Source: Dehalococcoidia bacterium
GTDB taxonomy: Bacteria; Chloroflexota; Dehalococcoidia; JAENJB01
Length of the DNA: 6,449 nucleotides
Reading direction: 5' to 3'
Assembly: GCA_030690705.1 (NCBI GenBank)
Contig: JAUYGE010000209.1
Location: 1-6,449 of the forward strand
Of the stretch, positions 1-5,808 are shown in pieces (within the stretch, counting starts at the first letter, position 1; every line of letters begins with the position of its first letter). The position numbers were made by a program, and so were the translations under genes. The notes under the pieces were generated by a model that did not search any database, was not told the DNA's origin, and saw only the letters and a list, made by a program, of their open reading frames with translations.

Positions 1-1675
1 CGTGCGCGCCAAGCCCATCGAATCCGCAGTAATCGAGCAAAGCCCTGTAAACATCCGGCGCGTAGTAATTCGCCTTGTAACCGACATACCGGCCGGAGAG
101 TGCGTAGAATTCCGGGGTAAAACAGTCGGAAACAAAGATACCATCCTCTCGAACATTTCGATGGGCCCATTTCAGATGCAGTATGGTCTGTGGCTTGGGC
201 AACCAGCCTGAAAGTCCCACAAAGAGAACTATGTCGTAGGGTGCAGCCTGTTCCAGTTTCGAGTGCATGGCAGCCTCCATGATATCTCCGCGCAGGAACT
301 CGAAACGGATGCCAAGGCGCCGGGCACGTTCGGTCACTTCCTCTCCGATATGGCCGTGCGGGTCTAAGTCGGCGGCCATCAGCCTGACTTGTTTCATCGC
401 CTGAGGAGTGCGGGAAGCGATAGCCTCAAGTGGCAGGAACAGGTCATAAGCGAATCCGCAGGGAGCGGTGAAAATCCTGACTTCGCGGCCTGTTTGCAAC
501 CGTTTCTCCAGTTCGGGCTCGATGTTTCGGGTAAGAATGTGCAGGCGGTCGTACACCGCTCTGTGCAGCGGGTATTCGAGAAATATCCTGTCCCCAAGAC
601 CGTATCGCTTGCTGTCACGGTCATAAATGGCCCGCATAGTACCGGCAGAGTATCCCTCTCTACGGAAAAGGCGTCCGAGCCCCGAAAACAAGAAGGTCGG
701 CTCGCGCCATGTCCCCCGGAACCAGTTGATTATCAAGTACTTCACCAGGTAGCGGTAGCTGAGCAGCTTCCCCCAGATGGCGCTGCCTGTAAGCTTGACA
801 TCGGTCGTGCCCAATGGAATCTTCTTGGGCCTCTCATTGCTCTGCCGGGAAGAAACCCGGGGCCCGAGCATATCAACAATGGCTTGCAAAGTCTCTCCCG
901 GGGTTGTCTTGTCCACACCCCTTATATATGCAGCCTTCGGGGAGCGGTATTGTGCAAAGGCCTCCACCGTCTTCAGATACATGCTTCTTACCTGCGCCAG
1001 GTCGTCCCGGTTTTCATGTCTGTCGATTCTCTTGCCGCGTGAAGCGATGCGTTCCATCGCCACCTCCGGAGAAAGGTCGAGGAAGACCACCACATCAGGA
1101 AGCCATGCGGCATCCAATCCCAGGATTCGAGCCATACGCTGGACAGTTTTCGCCTTCCCAAGCCAGCACAGCTTGCCCTCACTCTCTCGCGGAACTGGTT
1201 TGCCATCAAGCAAGTACTCAAAGATGACTTTGAGGTCGGCGGAATCCAGGCCCCCGGTATTGACGTCACCTGCGCCGCCTTCAGGATTCGAGTAGTTTAC
1301 TGCTCGTCCCATCGCGGACAGAAGCGTGTTCCCATCGCTCACAATTATGTCGGCGGCATAGCGCCGCCCCAGCTTCCGGGCGGTGCTGTCCTGGAGCGCC
1401 ATCTGCGTTAACTTGAAAAAGGGATATAGACGGCGATTATTGACTGTCAGTTTCGCCAGCCGCTTGAACCACCTGGCCTTATGGCCGGTGATCGGGAAGC
1501 CATCCGGATGAAACTTGGGCGCCAGGTGGTCCTCATCCGAATCAACGATCTGAAACATGTCACCAGCCGAACCTGCTCGCAAGCTCATCTCAGCAGCCAG
1601 TATGCAAGGCAAAGTTGCCGTGATAGTGCTCTTGCCACTGCCGTCGGTCCCCAACACACAGACATGAAGAGTCAT
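1..1675 (-). CDS. Thymidylate-kinase-like P-loop domain fused to a SAM-dependent methyltransferase (3' end off window)
   Basis: One frame stays open from ATG 1675 to the left edge, 558 codons with no stop. An AGAGAGAGG ribosome site lies 7 bases before the ATG, and the upstream kinase gene ends 14 bases earlier. Residues 1 to about 270 look like a dTMP kinase: Walker A GTDGSGKST (9-17), strand PDVVVFLDLSPEVAMERI (about 193-210), then a LID-like SRGKRIDRHENRDDL. The place of the usual DR(Y/H) substrate motif reads VSDGN (112-116), so the key Arg is missing and dTMP may not be the substrate. Residues 270-345 are a basic, aromatic linker. From about 345 a class I methyltransferase follows: motif I region RIFTAPCGFAYDL (400-412), acidic end of strand 2 AADLDPHG (434-441), FLRGDIME (460-467), strand 4 YDIVLFVGLSGWL (480-492), then REDGIFVSDCF. 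Substrates of both halves are unknown. The two-domain call rests on motifs only. Confidence 0.85.
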   Translation of the reverse strand, partial: MTLHVCVLGTDGSGKSTITATLPCILAAEMSLRAGSAGDMFQIVDSDEDHLAPKFHPDGFPITGHKARWFKRLAKLTVNNRRLYPFFKLTQMALQDSTARKLGRRYAADIIVSDGNTLLSAMGRAVNYSNPEGGAGDVNTGGLDSADLKVIFEYLLDGKPVPRESEGKLCWLGKAKTVQRMARILGLDAAWLPDVVVFLDLSPEVAMERIASRGKRIDRHENRDDLAQVRSMYLKTVEAFAQYRSPKAAYIRGVDKTTPGETLQAIVDMLGPRVSSRQSNERPKKIPLGTTDVKLTGSAIWGKLLSYRYLVKYLIINWFRGTWREPTFLFSGLGRLFRREGYSAGTMRAIYDRDSKRYGLGDRIFLEYPLHRAVYDRLHILTRNIEPELEKRLQTGREVRIFTAPCGFAYDLFLPLEAIASRTPQAMKQVRLMAADLDPHGHIGEEVTERARRLGIRFEFLRGDIMEAAMHSKLEQAAPYDIVLFVGLSGWLPKPQTILHLKWAHRNVREDGIFVSDCFTPEFYALSGRYVGYKANYYAPDVYRALLDYCGFDGLGAH

Positions 1676-1689
1676 AGATAGACCTCTCT

Positions 1690-2727
1690 CTATTGTTGCC
1701 AATGATAGTCCGGCCCCGGAACAAAAGCCAGCGTCCCAGCTACGCGGACCAAAACCCTCTTATGGAAAACCGCGGAGTCTTCATCAAGGAAAAACCCCAT
1801 GGAATCCCGGTTTACCAGGCGGACTTCCGCCGAATCCCGGCCGGCCAATTTGAGTTGCAGCGCCCTCCTGGTGAGAAGTTTAGGTGACAGCGGCCCAAAG
1901 AGCGTTGCCAATCGTCCCGGATATGGGATGAAGTTGAGTGACAGTGCCTCTTCTTCCACACGTGTACCCGGCTTGAAGGGAAGATGTTTCAGGGGAAAGT
2001 TCATTACCACACCAGCCAGCAGTCGCATTGCCCTGACGTTCTCTCCCCATCTCACTTCGATGACCTCCGTGGCGTTCGGCCACAGGGCGCACCAGGAGAA
2101 GCGAAGGAGGAGTGATAGACCATATTCCATACTGTTAAGTCTCTCTATGCCCAGCAACCAGGCCAACAACCTGCGTAGCGTCGGCAACCGGCGATGCCAG
2201 CGGGCCAGGTCGCCGGGAGAGCGACCGAACTGGCCGAACCCGCCCATAGTAGTGGCGTAACAGACCTCCGGAGGGGAATCCTTCTTGCCCACTTCAAACC
2301 CCATGATACAACACGGGGCGGTACGATTCTCATTCAGATTGGCCACGATGCCTTTCAGTGCGGCCTCCGGGTCCCGGGGCACGCCGAATTGTCTGGCCAC
2401 CACGTTCCCTGAACCCATTCTCAAAGCTGAGATACGAATTCGCTCTCGTCCGGGCAGGTTGCCAGGCTCACTGCCCTCGCAAATGGCTTCAATAACCGCG
2501 CGAAGCGTTCCACCTCCGCCGCCCGCGATGATGAATGATGGAGTATCAGATGATGCCAGGAATTCTCTGGTCTTCGATTTGGCCTGCGGATGGTCGTCTA
2601 CAACTTCAACTTGCGGGTTCGCTCCCGGACCGAGGGCGCCGGTGAGCATCGAGGAGAGGCGGTCAATGGCGGCGTTGCCATAACCGGTAGCAGAGGAACG
2701 ATTGATGATAAGAAGTATCCGCTCCAA
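1690..2727 (-). CDS. Divergent diacylglycerol-kinase-family (YegS/DagK-like) lipid kinase
   Basis: A 345-residue protein of normal length for the DAGK catalytic-domain family, which phosphorylates diacylglycerol, sphingoid bases or related lipids with ATP at the membrane. It opens with ERILLIINRSSATG (cf. the family's NP.sG), has IIAGGGGGTLRAVI (66-79) where the family has GGDGTl, then RMGSGNVVAR (103-112) matching the family's GTGNdfAR, and a C-terminal beta sandwich near VNRDSMGFFLDEDS. The Asp of GGDGT is Gly72 and the DGE motif is also altered, so normal catalysis is doubtful. The start is TTG, with GGGAAGG 10 bases upstream and no ATG before codon 27. It begins 4 bases after the NfeD-like gene ends and stops 14 bases before the kinase-methyltransferase, so it is the middle gene of an operon. 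A non-kinase role, or a different metal ligand, is possible. Confidence 0.85.
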   Translation of the reverse strand: MERILLIINRSSATGYGNAAIDRLSSMLTGALGPGANPQVEVVDDHPQAKSKTREFLASSDTPSFIIAGGGGGTLRAVIEAICEGSEPGNLPGRERIRISALRMGSGNVVARQFGVPRDPEAALKGIVANLNENRTAPCCIMGFEVGKKDSPPEVCYATTMGGFGQFGRSPGDLARWHRRLPTLRRLLAWLLGIERLNSMEYGLSLLLRFSWCALWPNATEVIEVRWGENVRAMRLLAGVVMNFPLKHLPFKPGTRVEEEALSLNFIPYPGRLATLFGPLSPKLLTRRALQLKLAGRDSAEVRLVNRDSMGFFLDEDSAVFHKRVLVRVAGTLAFVPGPDYHWQQ

Positions 2728-2731
2728 ATTG

Positions 2732-3154
2732 TTATGGCCTTCCCTCGGCGTGGGGCTCCTTGCGCTTCACGTGCAGCATAAGCCTCTCAACCCGCAGGAC
2801 CTCGACATGTTCCCCGGCGTCTATTCTCTCATCAACTGACCTTGCGTTCCAGCACTCGCCAGCAATCTTTATCAACCCGACCGGGGCCAGCGGTTCAATC
2901 ACCTCCCCGCACATGCCAACCATTCCCTCGGAGCCGGTCGTCGTCTTGAGGTGGAATGCGGGGATGATAGTCTTGTGTGCCAGAAACACGAAGCCACCCA
3001 GCGTTGCCACGAGCACCAGCCCTATGGGAAAGGACATCTCCACACCAAGAAAGCGCAGTCCCAGCAACACCAATACTACCACAGCTATGTCGTCAAGAAG
3101 GAAGACAAAAAACAGAAGCCAGTCCTTCGCCCTTTTCTTCACCGTTCCCACCAT
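2732..3154 (-). CDS. Short NfeD-family membrane protein
   Basis: A 140-residue protein with two hydrophobic segments (about 12-33 and 42-59), a short linker, then a C-terminal OB-fold of the NfeD type (about 74-130): GSEGMVGMCGEV, GLIKIAGECWNARS, DAGEHVEVLRVERLMLHVKR. NfeD proteins sit in the membrane and usually partner SPFH/stomatin proteins in membrane quality control or microdomains; none is in view here. The short form lacks the N-terminal ClpP-like serine protease domain of long NfeDs. I chose ATG 3154; GTG 3157 is one codon upstream and gives slightly better spacing from a GCGGGG motif. The frame stays open upstream to 3466, but that part runs through a promoter region, a terminator and a tRNA remnant, so it is not coding. 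It is first in the operon with the DAGK-like gene. Confidence 0.8.
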   Translation of the reverse strand: MVGTVKKRAKDWLLFFVFLLDDIAVVVLVLLGLRFLGVEMSFPIGLVLVATLGGFVFLAHKTIIPAFHLKTTTGSEGMVGMCGEVIEPLAPVGLIKIAGECWNARSVDERIDAGEHVEVLRVERLMLHVKRKEPHAEGRP

Positions 3155-3239
3155 CACGAATTCTACCCCGCCTGTATGATACCCGGGGCCGCAAGCCCCC
3201 CCGTTTACCCACGCTAAATGCAGCAGCTGGCAGACAATC

Positions 3240-3268
3240 CCTATAGTGGGGCAGGCATTTTCGGACAA
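3240..3268 (-). promoter_or_regulatory. Possible second sigma70-like promoter for the operon
   Basis: On the minus strand TTGTCC (3268-3263) and TATAGG (3245-3240) are separated by 17 bases, pointing at the NfeD-like gene. The match is weaker than the promoter just upstream, and it may be chance. Confidence 0.3.
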
Positions 3269-3283
3269 AACGACCCCGCAAAA

Positions 3284-3313
3284 ATGATACGGCCTACCGC
3301 TAATCGGCGTCAA
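3284..3313 (-). promoter_or_regulatory. Sigma70-like promoter for the NfeD-led operon
   Basis: On the minus strand TTGACG (3313-3308) is followed after 18 bases by TATCAT (3289-3284). It lies 130 bases upstream of the NfeD-like start and points into the operon. Its position after the tRNA terminator (3346-3382) suits a fresh start of transcription. Confidence 0.5.
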
Positions 3314-3345
3314 TCCAGAGGGAGAACCAGGTGGCTGTTCTCGCC

Positions 3346-3382
3346 AAAAAGAAAACCCACCCGTGATAATGCGGGTGGTTTT
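3346..3382 (-). terminator. Intrinsic terminator downstream of the tRNA-Lys remnant
   Basis: CCACCCG and CGGGTGG form a 7-bp GC-rich stem around an 8-base loop. On the minus strand it is followed by GTTTTCTTTTT, and on the plus strand by TTTT, so it may work both ways. It lies 36 bases beyond the CCA end of the tRNA remnant and was probably the terminator of the original tRNA gene. Confidence 0.75.
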
Positions 3383-3417
3383 GGCTGGATACGGATCAGC
3401 GATGTATCGGATGGTGC

Positions 3418-3465
3418 TGGTGAGCCGCCACGGGCTCGAACCGTGAACCTGCTGATTAAGAGTCA
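3418..3465 (-). tRNA. 3' half of a tRNA-Lys(CTT) gene, cut at the anticodon arm
   Basis: Read on the minus strand, 3465-3452 is TGACTCTTAATCAG, the anticodon loop (anticodon CTT) with its 3' stem. Then come a variable region, a perfect 5-bp T-stem CACGG/CCGTG around TTCGAGC, acceptor strand GCGGCTC, discriminator A and an encoded CCA. A complete gene would need GAGCCGC, a D-arm and a full 5' anticodon stem at higher coordinates. None is there: upstream of TGA the stem reads CTCCG, which fails to pair at two positions. This is therefore a half gene, not a working tRNA, and it is best read as the displaced 3' end left by element integration. Confidence 0.85.
3456..3465. other. Integration junction (attL/attR type) in the tRNA-Lys anticodon loop
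   Basis: On the plus strand a 7-base centre TTAAGAG (3456-3462, the anticodon loop) is flanked by arms ending in inverted TGA/TCA: CTGCTGA on the tRNA side and TCACGGAG on the integrase side. A 7-base overlap at an anticodon loop is the usual crossover layout for tyrosine integrases. tRNA homology ends three bases into the right arm, so the element boundary lies here. Confidence 0.65.
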
Positions 3466-3470
3466 CGGAG

Positions 3471-3514
3471 TGTCAAAACAGATAGGGAAGGAGGTGAAAT
3501 GAGCGCTTTTGACA
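3471..3514. repeat. Inverted repeat TGTCAAAA/TTTTGACA beside the junction
   Basis: TGTCAAAA (3471-3478) and TTTTGACA (3507-3514) are perfect 8-bp inverted copies 28 bases apart. They enclose the ribosome site and start of the 32-codon ORF. A short palindrome TGTCAGACA follows at 3564-3572. Integrase arm-type sites or a regulator's operator are both plausible; the sequence does not decide. Confidence 0.45.
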
Positions 3515-3597
3515 AGCTGATCCGCCGTGACCTGCTGACTCTTTCTCGACACACGCTGATTATTGTCAGACACCGGGTCCGAGCCGACAGAGACTAA
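3499..3597 (+). CDS. Small ORF (32 aa) leading into the integrase
   Basis: I do not recognise this protein. ATG 3499 has a near-perfect ribosome site (GGAAGGAGG, 5 bases upstream), and the frame ends in TAA followed at once by TAG, 24 bases before the integrase start. The product is short and very basic: it starts MSAFDKLIRRDLL and ends VRHRVRADRD, with arginines throughout. It may be a small DNA-binding or excisionase-like partner, or a leader whose translation affects the integrase. It overlaps the TTTTGACA and TGTCAGACA motifs, so binding of integrase or of a repressor there could touch its expression. No function is claimed. Confidence 0.5.
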   Translation: MSAFDKLIRRDLLTLSRHTLIIVRHRVRADRD

Positions 3598-3621
3598 TAG
3601 TATAGGAGGCTAGGATCCAAC

Positions 3622-4638
3622 ATGTCAACCCAAGAAGCTCGACGACCGGCCAAGAAGCTCGGCGAACTCGTGGAATACTACGAGCAGTGCAACAGGGCCG
3701 AGGGAAGAAGCCCAAAGACGATTAGCTGGTACTCCGCCAATCTGAAGCGATTTCACCGCTACCTGAAGAGCCGGCATCTCCCGGATTCAATAGACCGCAT
3801 CGACACAAGACTACTTCGAGAATACGTTCTCCATCTGCTGGCGGCGAAGAAGTATGAGAACCACCCTACCAGACCGGTCATGACGGAGCCACTCTCCTCG
3901 GCCAGCATTCACGGTCATGTCAGAACCTTGCGGGCATTCTTTGGCTGGCTTGTCAGGGAGGACCTGATCGAAACCAACGTTGCCCTGAATGTGAAACCGC
4001 CCAAAGTGGTCACGAAAGTGATACCTACGCTCTCCGACCAGGAGATAGCCGCGATACTGGGTGCACTGAACGCGACCAATCCCGGAGACGCCCGGGACCA
4101 GACTATCTTCATGGTCTTGTTTGATACCGGACTGCGGATAGGGGAACTTGTCGGCTTGAAGATGGTGGATGTTCACATCAATGAGGGATTCCTGAAAGTG
4201 CTGGGCAAGGGCAAGAAGGAGCGCCTTGTGCCTATAGGAAGCAACGCTCAGAGAGCACTCCAGCGGTATATCTTCCGGTTCAGGTCCAAACCTGCCAATC
4301 CAGGGATCGACAATGTCTTCCTATCCACTGGCGGGAACGCCATGACAGAGAACGGCGCGGGCCAGATGTTCGCCAGATTGGCTGAGAGGTCAGGGGTTCA
4401 CCGGCTGCATGCCCATCTTTGCCGACACACCTTTGCTACGCGGTTCCTGATCAATGGCGGTGACGTATTCACCCTGCAACAGATACTGGGGCACTCCACT
4501 TTGGAAATGGTGAGAACCTATGTGAACCTGGCCTCAAGCCACGTGGCCATACAGCACAGGAGATTCTCGCCGCTGGACCATCTTGACCTCCGTAGAGTCA
4601 AAACAGTCCAGACATTGACTGGCCAGCGAATTGGGTGA
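3622..4638 (+). CDS. Tyrosine recombinase / integrase
   Basis: A 338-residue site-specific recombinase of full length. The N-terminal SAM-like core-binding domain spans about 12-115 (for example NRAEGRSPKTISWYSANLKR). The catalytic domain holds every active residue: Arg172 in DTGLRIGELVGL, Lys196 in GKGKKERLVP, His265 and Arg268 in HLCRHTFATRF, His291 in ILGHS, and the nucleophile Tyr300 in RTYVNLA. The start has AGGAGG 12 bases upstream. It resembles XerC/D-like phage and island integrases, but there is no dif site or partner, and it sits 157 bases from a tRNA gene cut in its anticodon loop. It very probably integrates and excises the element that begins there. It faces away from the junction. 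The reading frame looks intact, so it may be active. Confidence 0.93.
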   Translation: MSTQEARRPAKKLGELVEYYEQCNRAEGRSPKTISWYSANLKRFHRYLKSRHLPDSIDRIDTRLLREYVLHLLAAKKYENHPTRPVMTEPLSSASIHGHVRTLRAFFGWLVREDLIETNVALNVKPPKVVTKVIPTLSDQEIAAILGALNATNPGDARDQTIFMVLFDTGLRIGELVGLKMVDVHINEGFLKVLGKGKKERLVPIGSNAQRALQRYIFRFRSKPANPGIDNVFLSTGGNAMTENGAGQMFARLAERSGVHRLHAHLCRHTFATRFLINGGDVFTLQQILGHSTLEMVRTYVNLASSHVAIQHRRFSPLDHLDLRRVKTVQTLTGQRIG

Positions 4639-4816
4639 ATGTTCAGTTAGATTGCAGCTCAAGTTCAGTGAGGTGGATAGCCAGATGCCAGCAGGGTGCT
4701 GAAAAACGAAACTTCCAGCGGCAGCCAGATTCAAAGGGGCGTGAGATTACGAAGCTGAGACCTGACCAGCGGAAGGTGTCTCGGTTTTGGAGCAAGCTCA
4801 TTTGGCCTAGTCTCTC

Positions 4817-5041
4817 CTACCGCAGCAAGTTACGGAATTCCGCTCGAGTTAGGTCCGCCTCTCTCAAAATCTCCCGGAGTGTTCCCGTTTTGATCTCGCG
4901 GTGTCTGGGGATTACTACTGTGCGGTTTGTCTCTGGATGATAGTAGACCATATGGCTGCCCTTCTGTCTGTCGAATAGAAACCCGGCTCGCTCCAGCGCC
5001 TTTACCACCTGCTGCCAGGAAAGACTGGGCAGCCGACTCAC
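4817..5041 (-). CDS. hicA: HicA-family mRNA interferase toxin
   Basis: A 74-residue YcfA/HicA protein with the dsRBD-like fold and the catalytic histidine in KGSHMVYYHP (His30), followed by RTVVIPRHREIKTGTLREIL, the conserved core of the family. HicA cleaves mRNA in the cytoplasm and is held in check by HicB. Translation starts at GTG 5041, which overlaps the HicB stop in a GTGA, so it is coupled to the antitoxin. Length and motifs are intact, and nothing suggests decay. Confidence 0.92.
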   Translation of the reverse strand: MSRLPSLSWQQVVKALERAGFLFDRQKGSHMVYYHPETNRTVVIPRHREIKTGTLREILREADLTRAEFRNLLR

Positions 5042-5241
5042 ACCGCTACCTCACGCTCCTCGATTTGAGGCAGAGACATTCCTCTCTCCCTGATACTCTC
5101 TAGATAAACATCTATAGCCTCTTTGATATTGCCCATAGCCTCCTCAGCAGTTTCGCCCTGCGAAACACAACCGGGCAGAGCAGGCACATAGACGGTATAG
5201 CCACCCTCTTCCTGTGGCTCCAGCACAACCCTATACTTCAT
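5038..5241 (-). CDS. hicB: HicB-family antitoxin, short form
   Basis: A 67-residue UPF0150/HicB protein that neutralises HicA. It shows the typical core MKYRVVLEPQEEGGYTVYVP, then LPGCVSQGETAEEAMGNIKEAI. I chose ATG 5241 because AAGGAGG lies 5 bases upstream; the frame extends 15 codons further but has no signal there. It lacks the C-terminal ribbon-helix-helix or HTH domain of longer HicBs, so it probably does not repress its own promoter by itself. Antitoxin comes first and toxin second, with a 4-base overlap. Confidence 0.9.
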   Translation of the reverse strand: MKYRVVLEPQEEGGYTVYVPALPGCVSQGETAEEAMGNIKEAIDVYLESIRERGMSLPQIEEREVAV

Positions 5242-5295
5242 CTTTGCCTCCTTCTTCACCCTGCTCCAATGACTATTCTTTCTCAACTTTCTTCG

Positions 5296-5304
5296 ATTCT
5301 AACA
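5296..5304 (-). promoter_or_regulatory. Possible extended -10 promoter for hicBA
   Basis: The minus strand reads TGTTAGAAT, an extended -10 (TGn before TAGAAT), 55 bases upstream of the hicB start. The -35 position is poor (GTGTTT at 17 bases). It lies between the queA tail fragment and hicB, so hicBA probably has its own transcript. Confidence 0.35.
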
Positions 5305-5330
5305 CAACTGTGACTACCAAACACCCTTTG

Positions 5331-5411
5331 TCACAGCACCAGCATCGCATCGCCGAAGCTGTAGAAGCGATAGCGCTGGCAGATATTGGTGTCCAGTAAG
5401 CAGGGCATCAT
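5331..5411 (-). pseudogene. vapC start fused in frame to the queA 3' tail
   Basis: A 26-codon frame. The first 11 residues, MMPCLLDTNIC, are the opening of a PIN-domain VapC toxin, including the first catalytic Asp of LLDTN. From codon 12 it becomes QRYRFYSFGDAMLVL and then TGA, which is the C-terminus of QueA. The rest of the PIN domain (over 100 residues) is missing, so no toxin can be made. ATG 5411 overlaps the stop of the preceding antitoxin-like frame (ATGA), the normal vapBC layout, so this was once a working module. The break falls within the TGC/CAG codons near 5378. QueA proteins commonly end close to this point, so the tail may keep the native stop of a different queA. Confidence 0.8.
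5334..5378 (-). repeat. Outlying copy of the last 15 queA codons
   Basis: This stretch matches 6138-6182 over 45 bases with 4 differences, all synonymous third positions (CGC/CGG twice, TAT/TAC, GAT/GAC). The longest identical runs are 17 and 16 bases. Similarity ends sharply on both sides. Confidence 0.9.
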
Positions 5412-5557
5412 GCCTTCCCGGCAGCGGCCTTCCCCATCTCCTCCTCCACCTGTCGGCGGACCTGCCGGTAATCCTCAGGCTTCCTCTTCGACTTGACTGC
5501 CCCATAGCCAGCGATCACGCGGAAGCAGCCTTTCACCGGAACAGGTCTTCGAGCCAT
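5408..5557 (-). pseudogene. C-terminal part of a VapB-like antitoxin
   Basis: A 49-codon frame from ATG 5557, or 42 codons from GTG 5536, which overlaps the relE stop as GTGA. It contains VIAGYGAVKSKRKPEDYRQV, then RRQVEEEMGKAAAGKA, a charged helical tail like the toxin-binding C-termini of VapB/AbrB-type antitoxins. Its stop overlaps the ATG of the vapC fragment, which supports the assignment. No N-terminal DNA-binding domain is present; that space is filled by the end of relE. It therefore looks truncated where the phd-relE pair abuts it. I am fairly sure it is antitoxin-derived, less sure of the subfamily, and it could still be translated by coupling to relE. Confidence 0.6.
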
Positions 5558-5808
5558 TTGTATGTCTTTTCGCTGCGGCGACGGATCCCTCCGACTTCGA
5601 TACGCCTGCTGCCTTCGTCGATGAGATAGATTATCCGGATATCGCCAACCCTCACCCGATATATGTCATCGTATAGCTTCTCGCAACCCCGCGGTCTAGG
5701 GTCATCCTCGAGCACTTTGAGCCTTGCTAACACGCGCTGGTAGTCAGTTTCTTGTAGGCTGTCCAACTCCCGCTGCACCCTCTTGCTCCGAAGTCTAACT
5801 TCGAACAC
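5533..5808 (-). CDS. RelE/ParE-superfamily toxin
   Basis: About 91 residues in the RelE fold: VFEVRLRSKRVQRELDSL at the start, then RVLARLKVLEDDPRPRGCEK, the hallmark YRVRVGDIRIIYLID, and the C-terminal GIRRRSEKTY. RelE-type members cleave mRNA on the ribosome and ParE types attack gyrase. The RVGD.RIIY plus RRRSEKTY pattern fits the RelE side, but the activity is not certain. I chose GTG 5808 because the first strand of the fold normally begins at residue 2; ATG 5829 is the alternative (98 residues, no ribosome site). It overlaps the antitoxin end by 14 bases, so it is translationally coupled. It is downstream of its antitoxin in one transcript and appears intact. Confidence 0.88.
   Translation of the reverse strand: MFEVRLRSKRVQRELDSLQETDYQRVLARLKVLEDDPRPRGCEKLYDDIYRVRVGDIRIIYLIDEGSRRIEVGGIRRRSEKTYKWLEDLFR

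Noticed and set aside
389..1295. Several plus-strand open frames of 130-217 codons, and short minus-strand frames over the same span
   Set aside because: They overlap the minus-strand frame that has clear P-loop kinase and methyltransferase motifs; their own translations show no domain and no ribosome site worth noting.
3155..3466. N-terminal extension of the NfeD-like frame by 104 codons
   Set aside because: It would start inside the tRNA-Lys remnant and cross a terminator and promoters; the family begins near the first membrane segment.
3466..3540. A 5' half that could complete the tRNA-Lys here
   Set aside because: No GAGCCGC acceptor strand and no D-arm are found, and the anticodon stem mispairs at two positions.
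3534..3543. Plus-strand GCTGACTCTT, resembling the 5' anticodon arm of tRNA-Lys
   Set aside because: Only ten bases match, with no tRNA structure around them; it lies inside the small ORF and may be chance.
4641..4669. Direct repeat GTTCAGT, 22 bases apart, after the integrase
   Set aside because: Seven bases is too short to mean much, and no further copies follow.
4635..4940. 101-codon plus-strand frame after the integrase
   Set aside because: It has no recognisable domain and its second half is antisense to hicA.
5314..5505. 63-codon minus-strand frame across the vapBC wreck
   Set aside because: It is in a different frame from the antitoxin tail and the vapC-queA fusion, both of which match known families.
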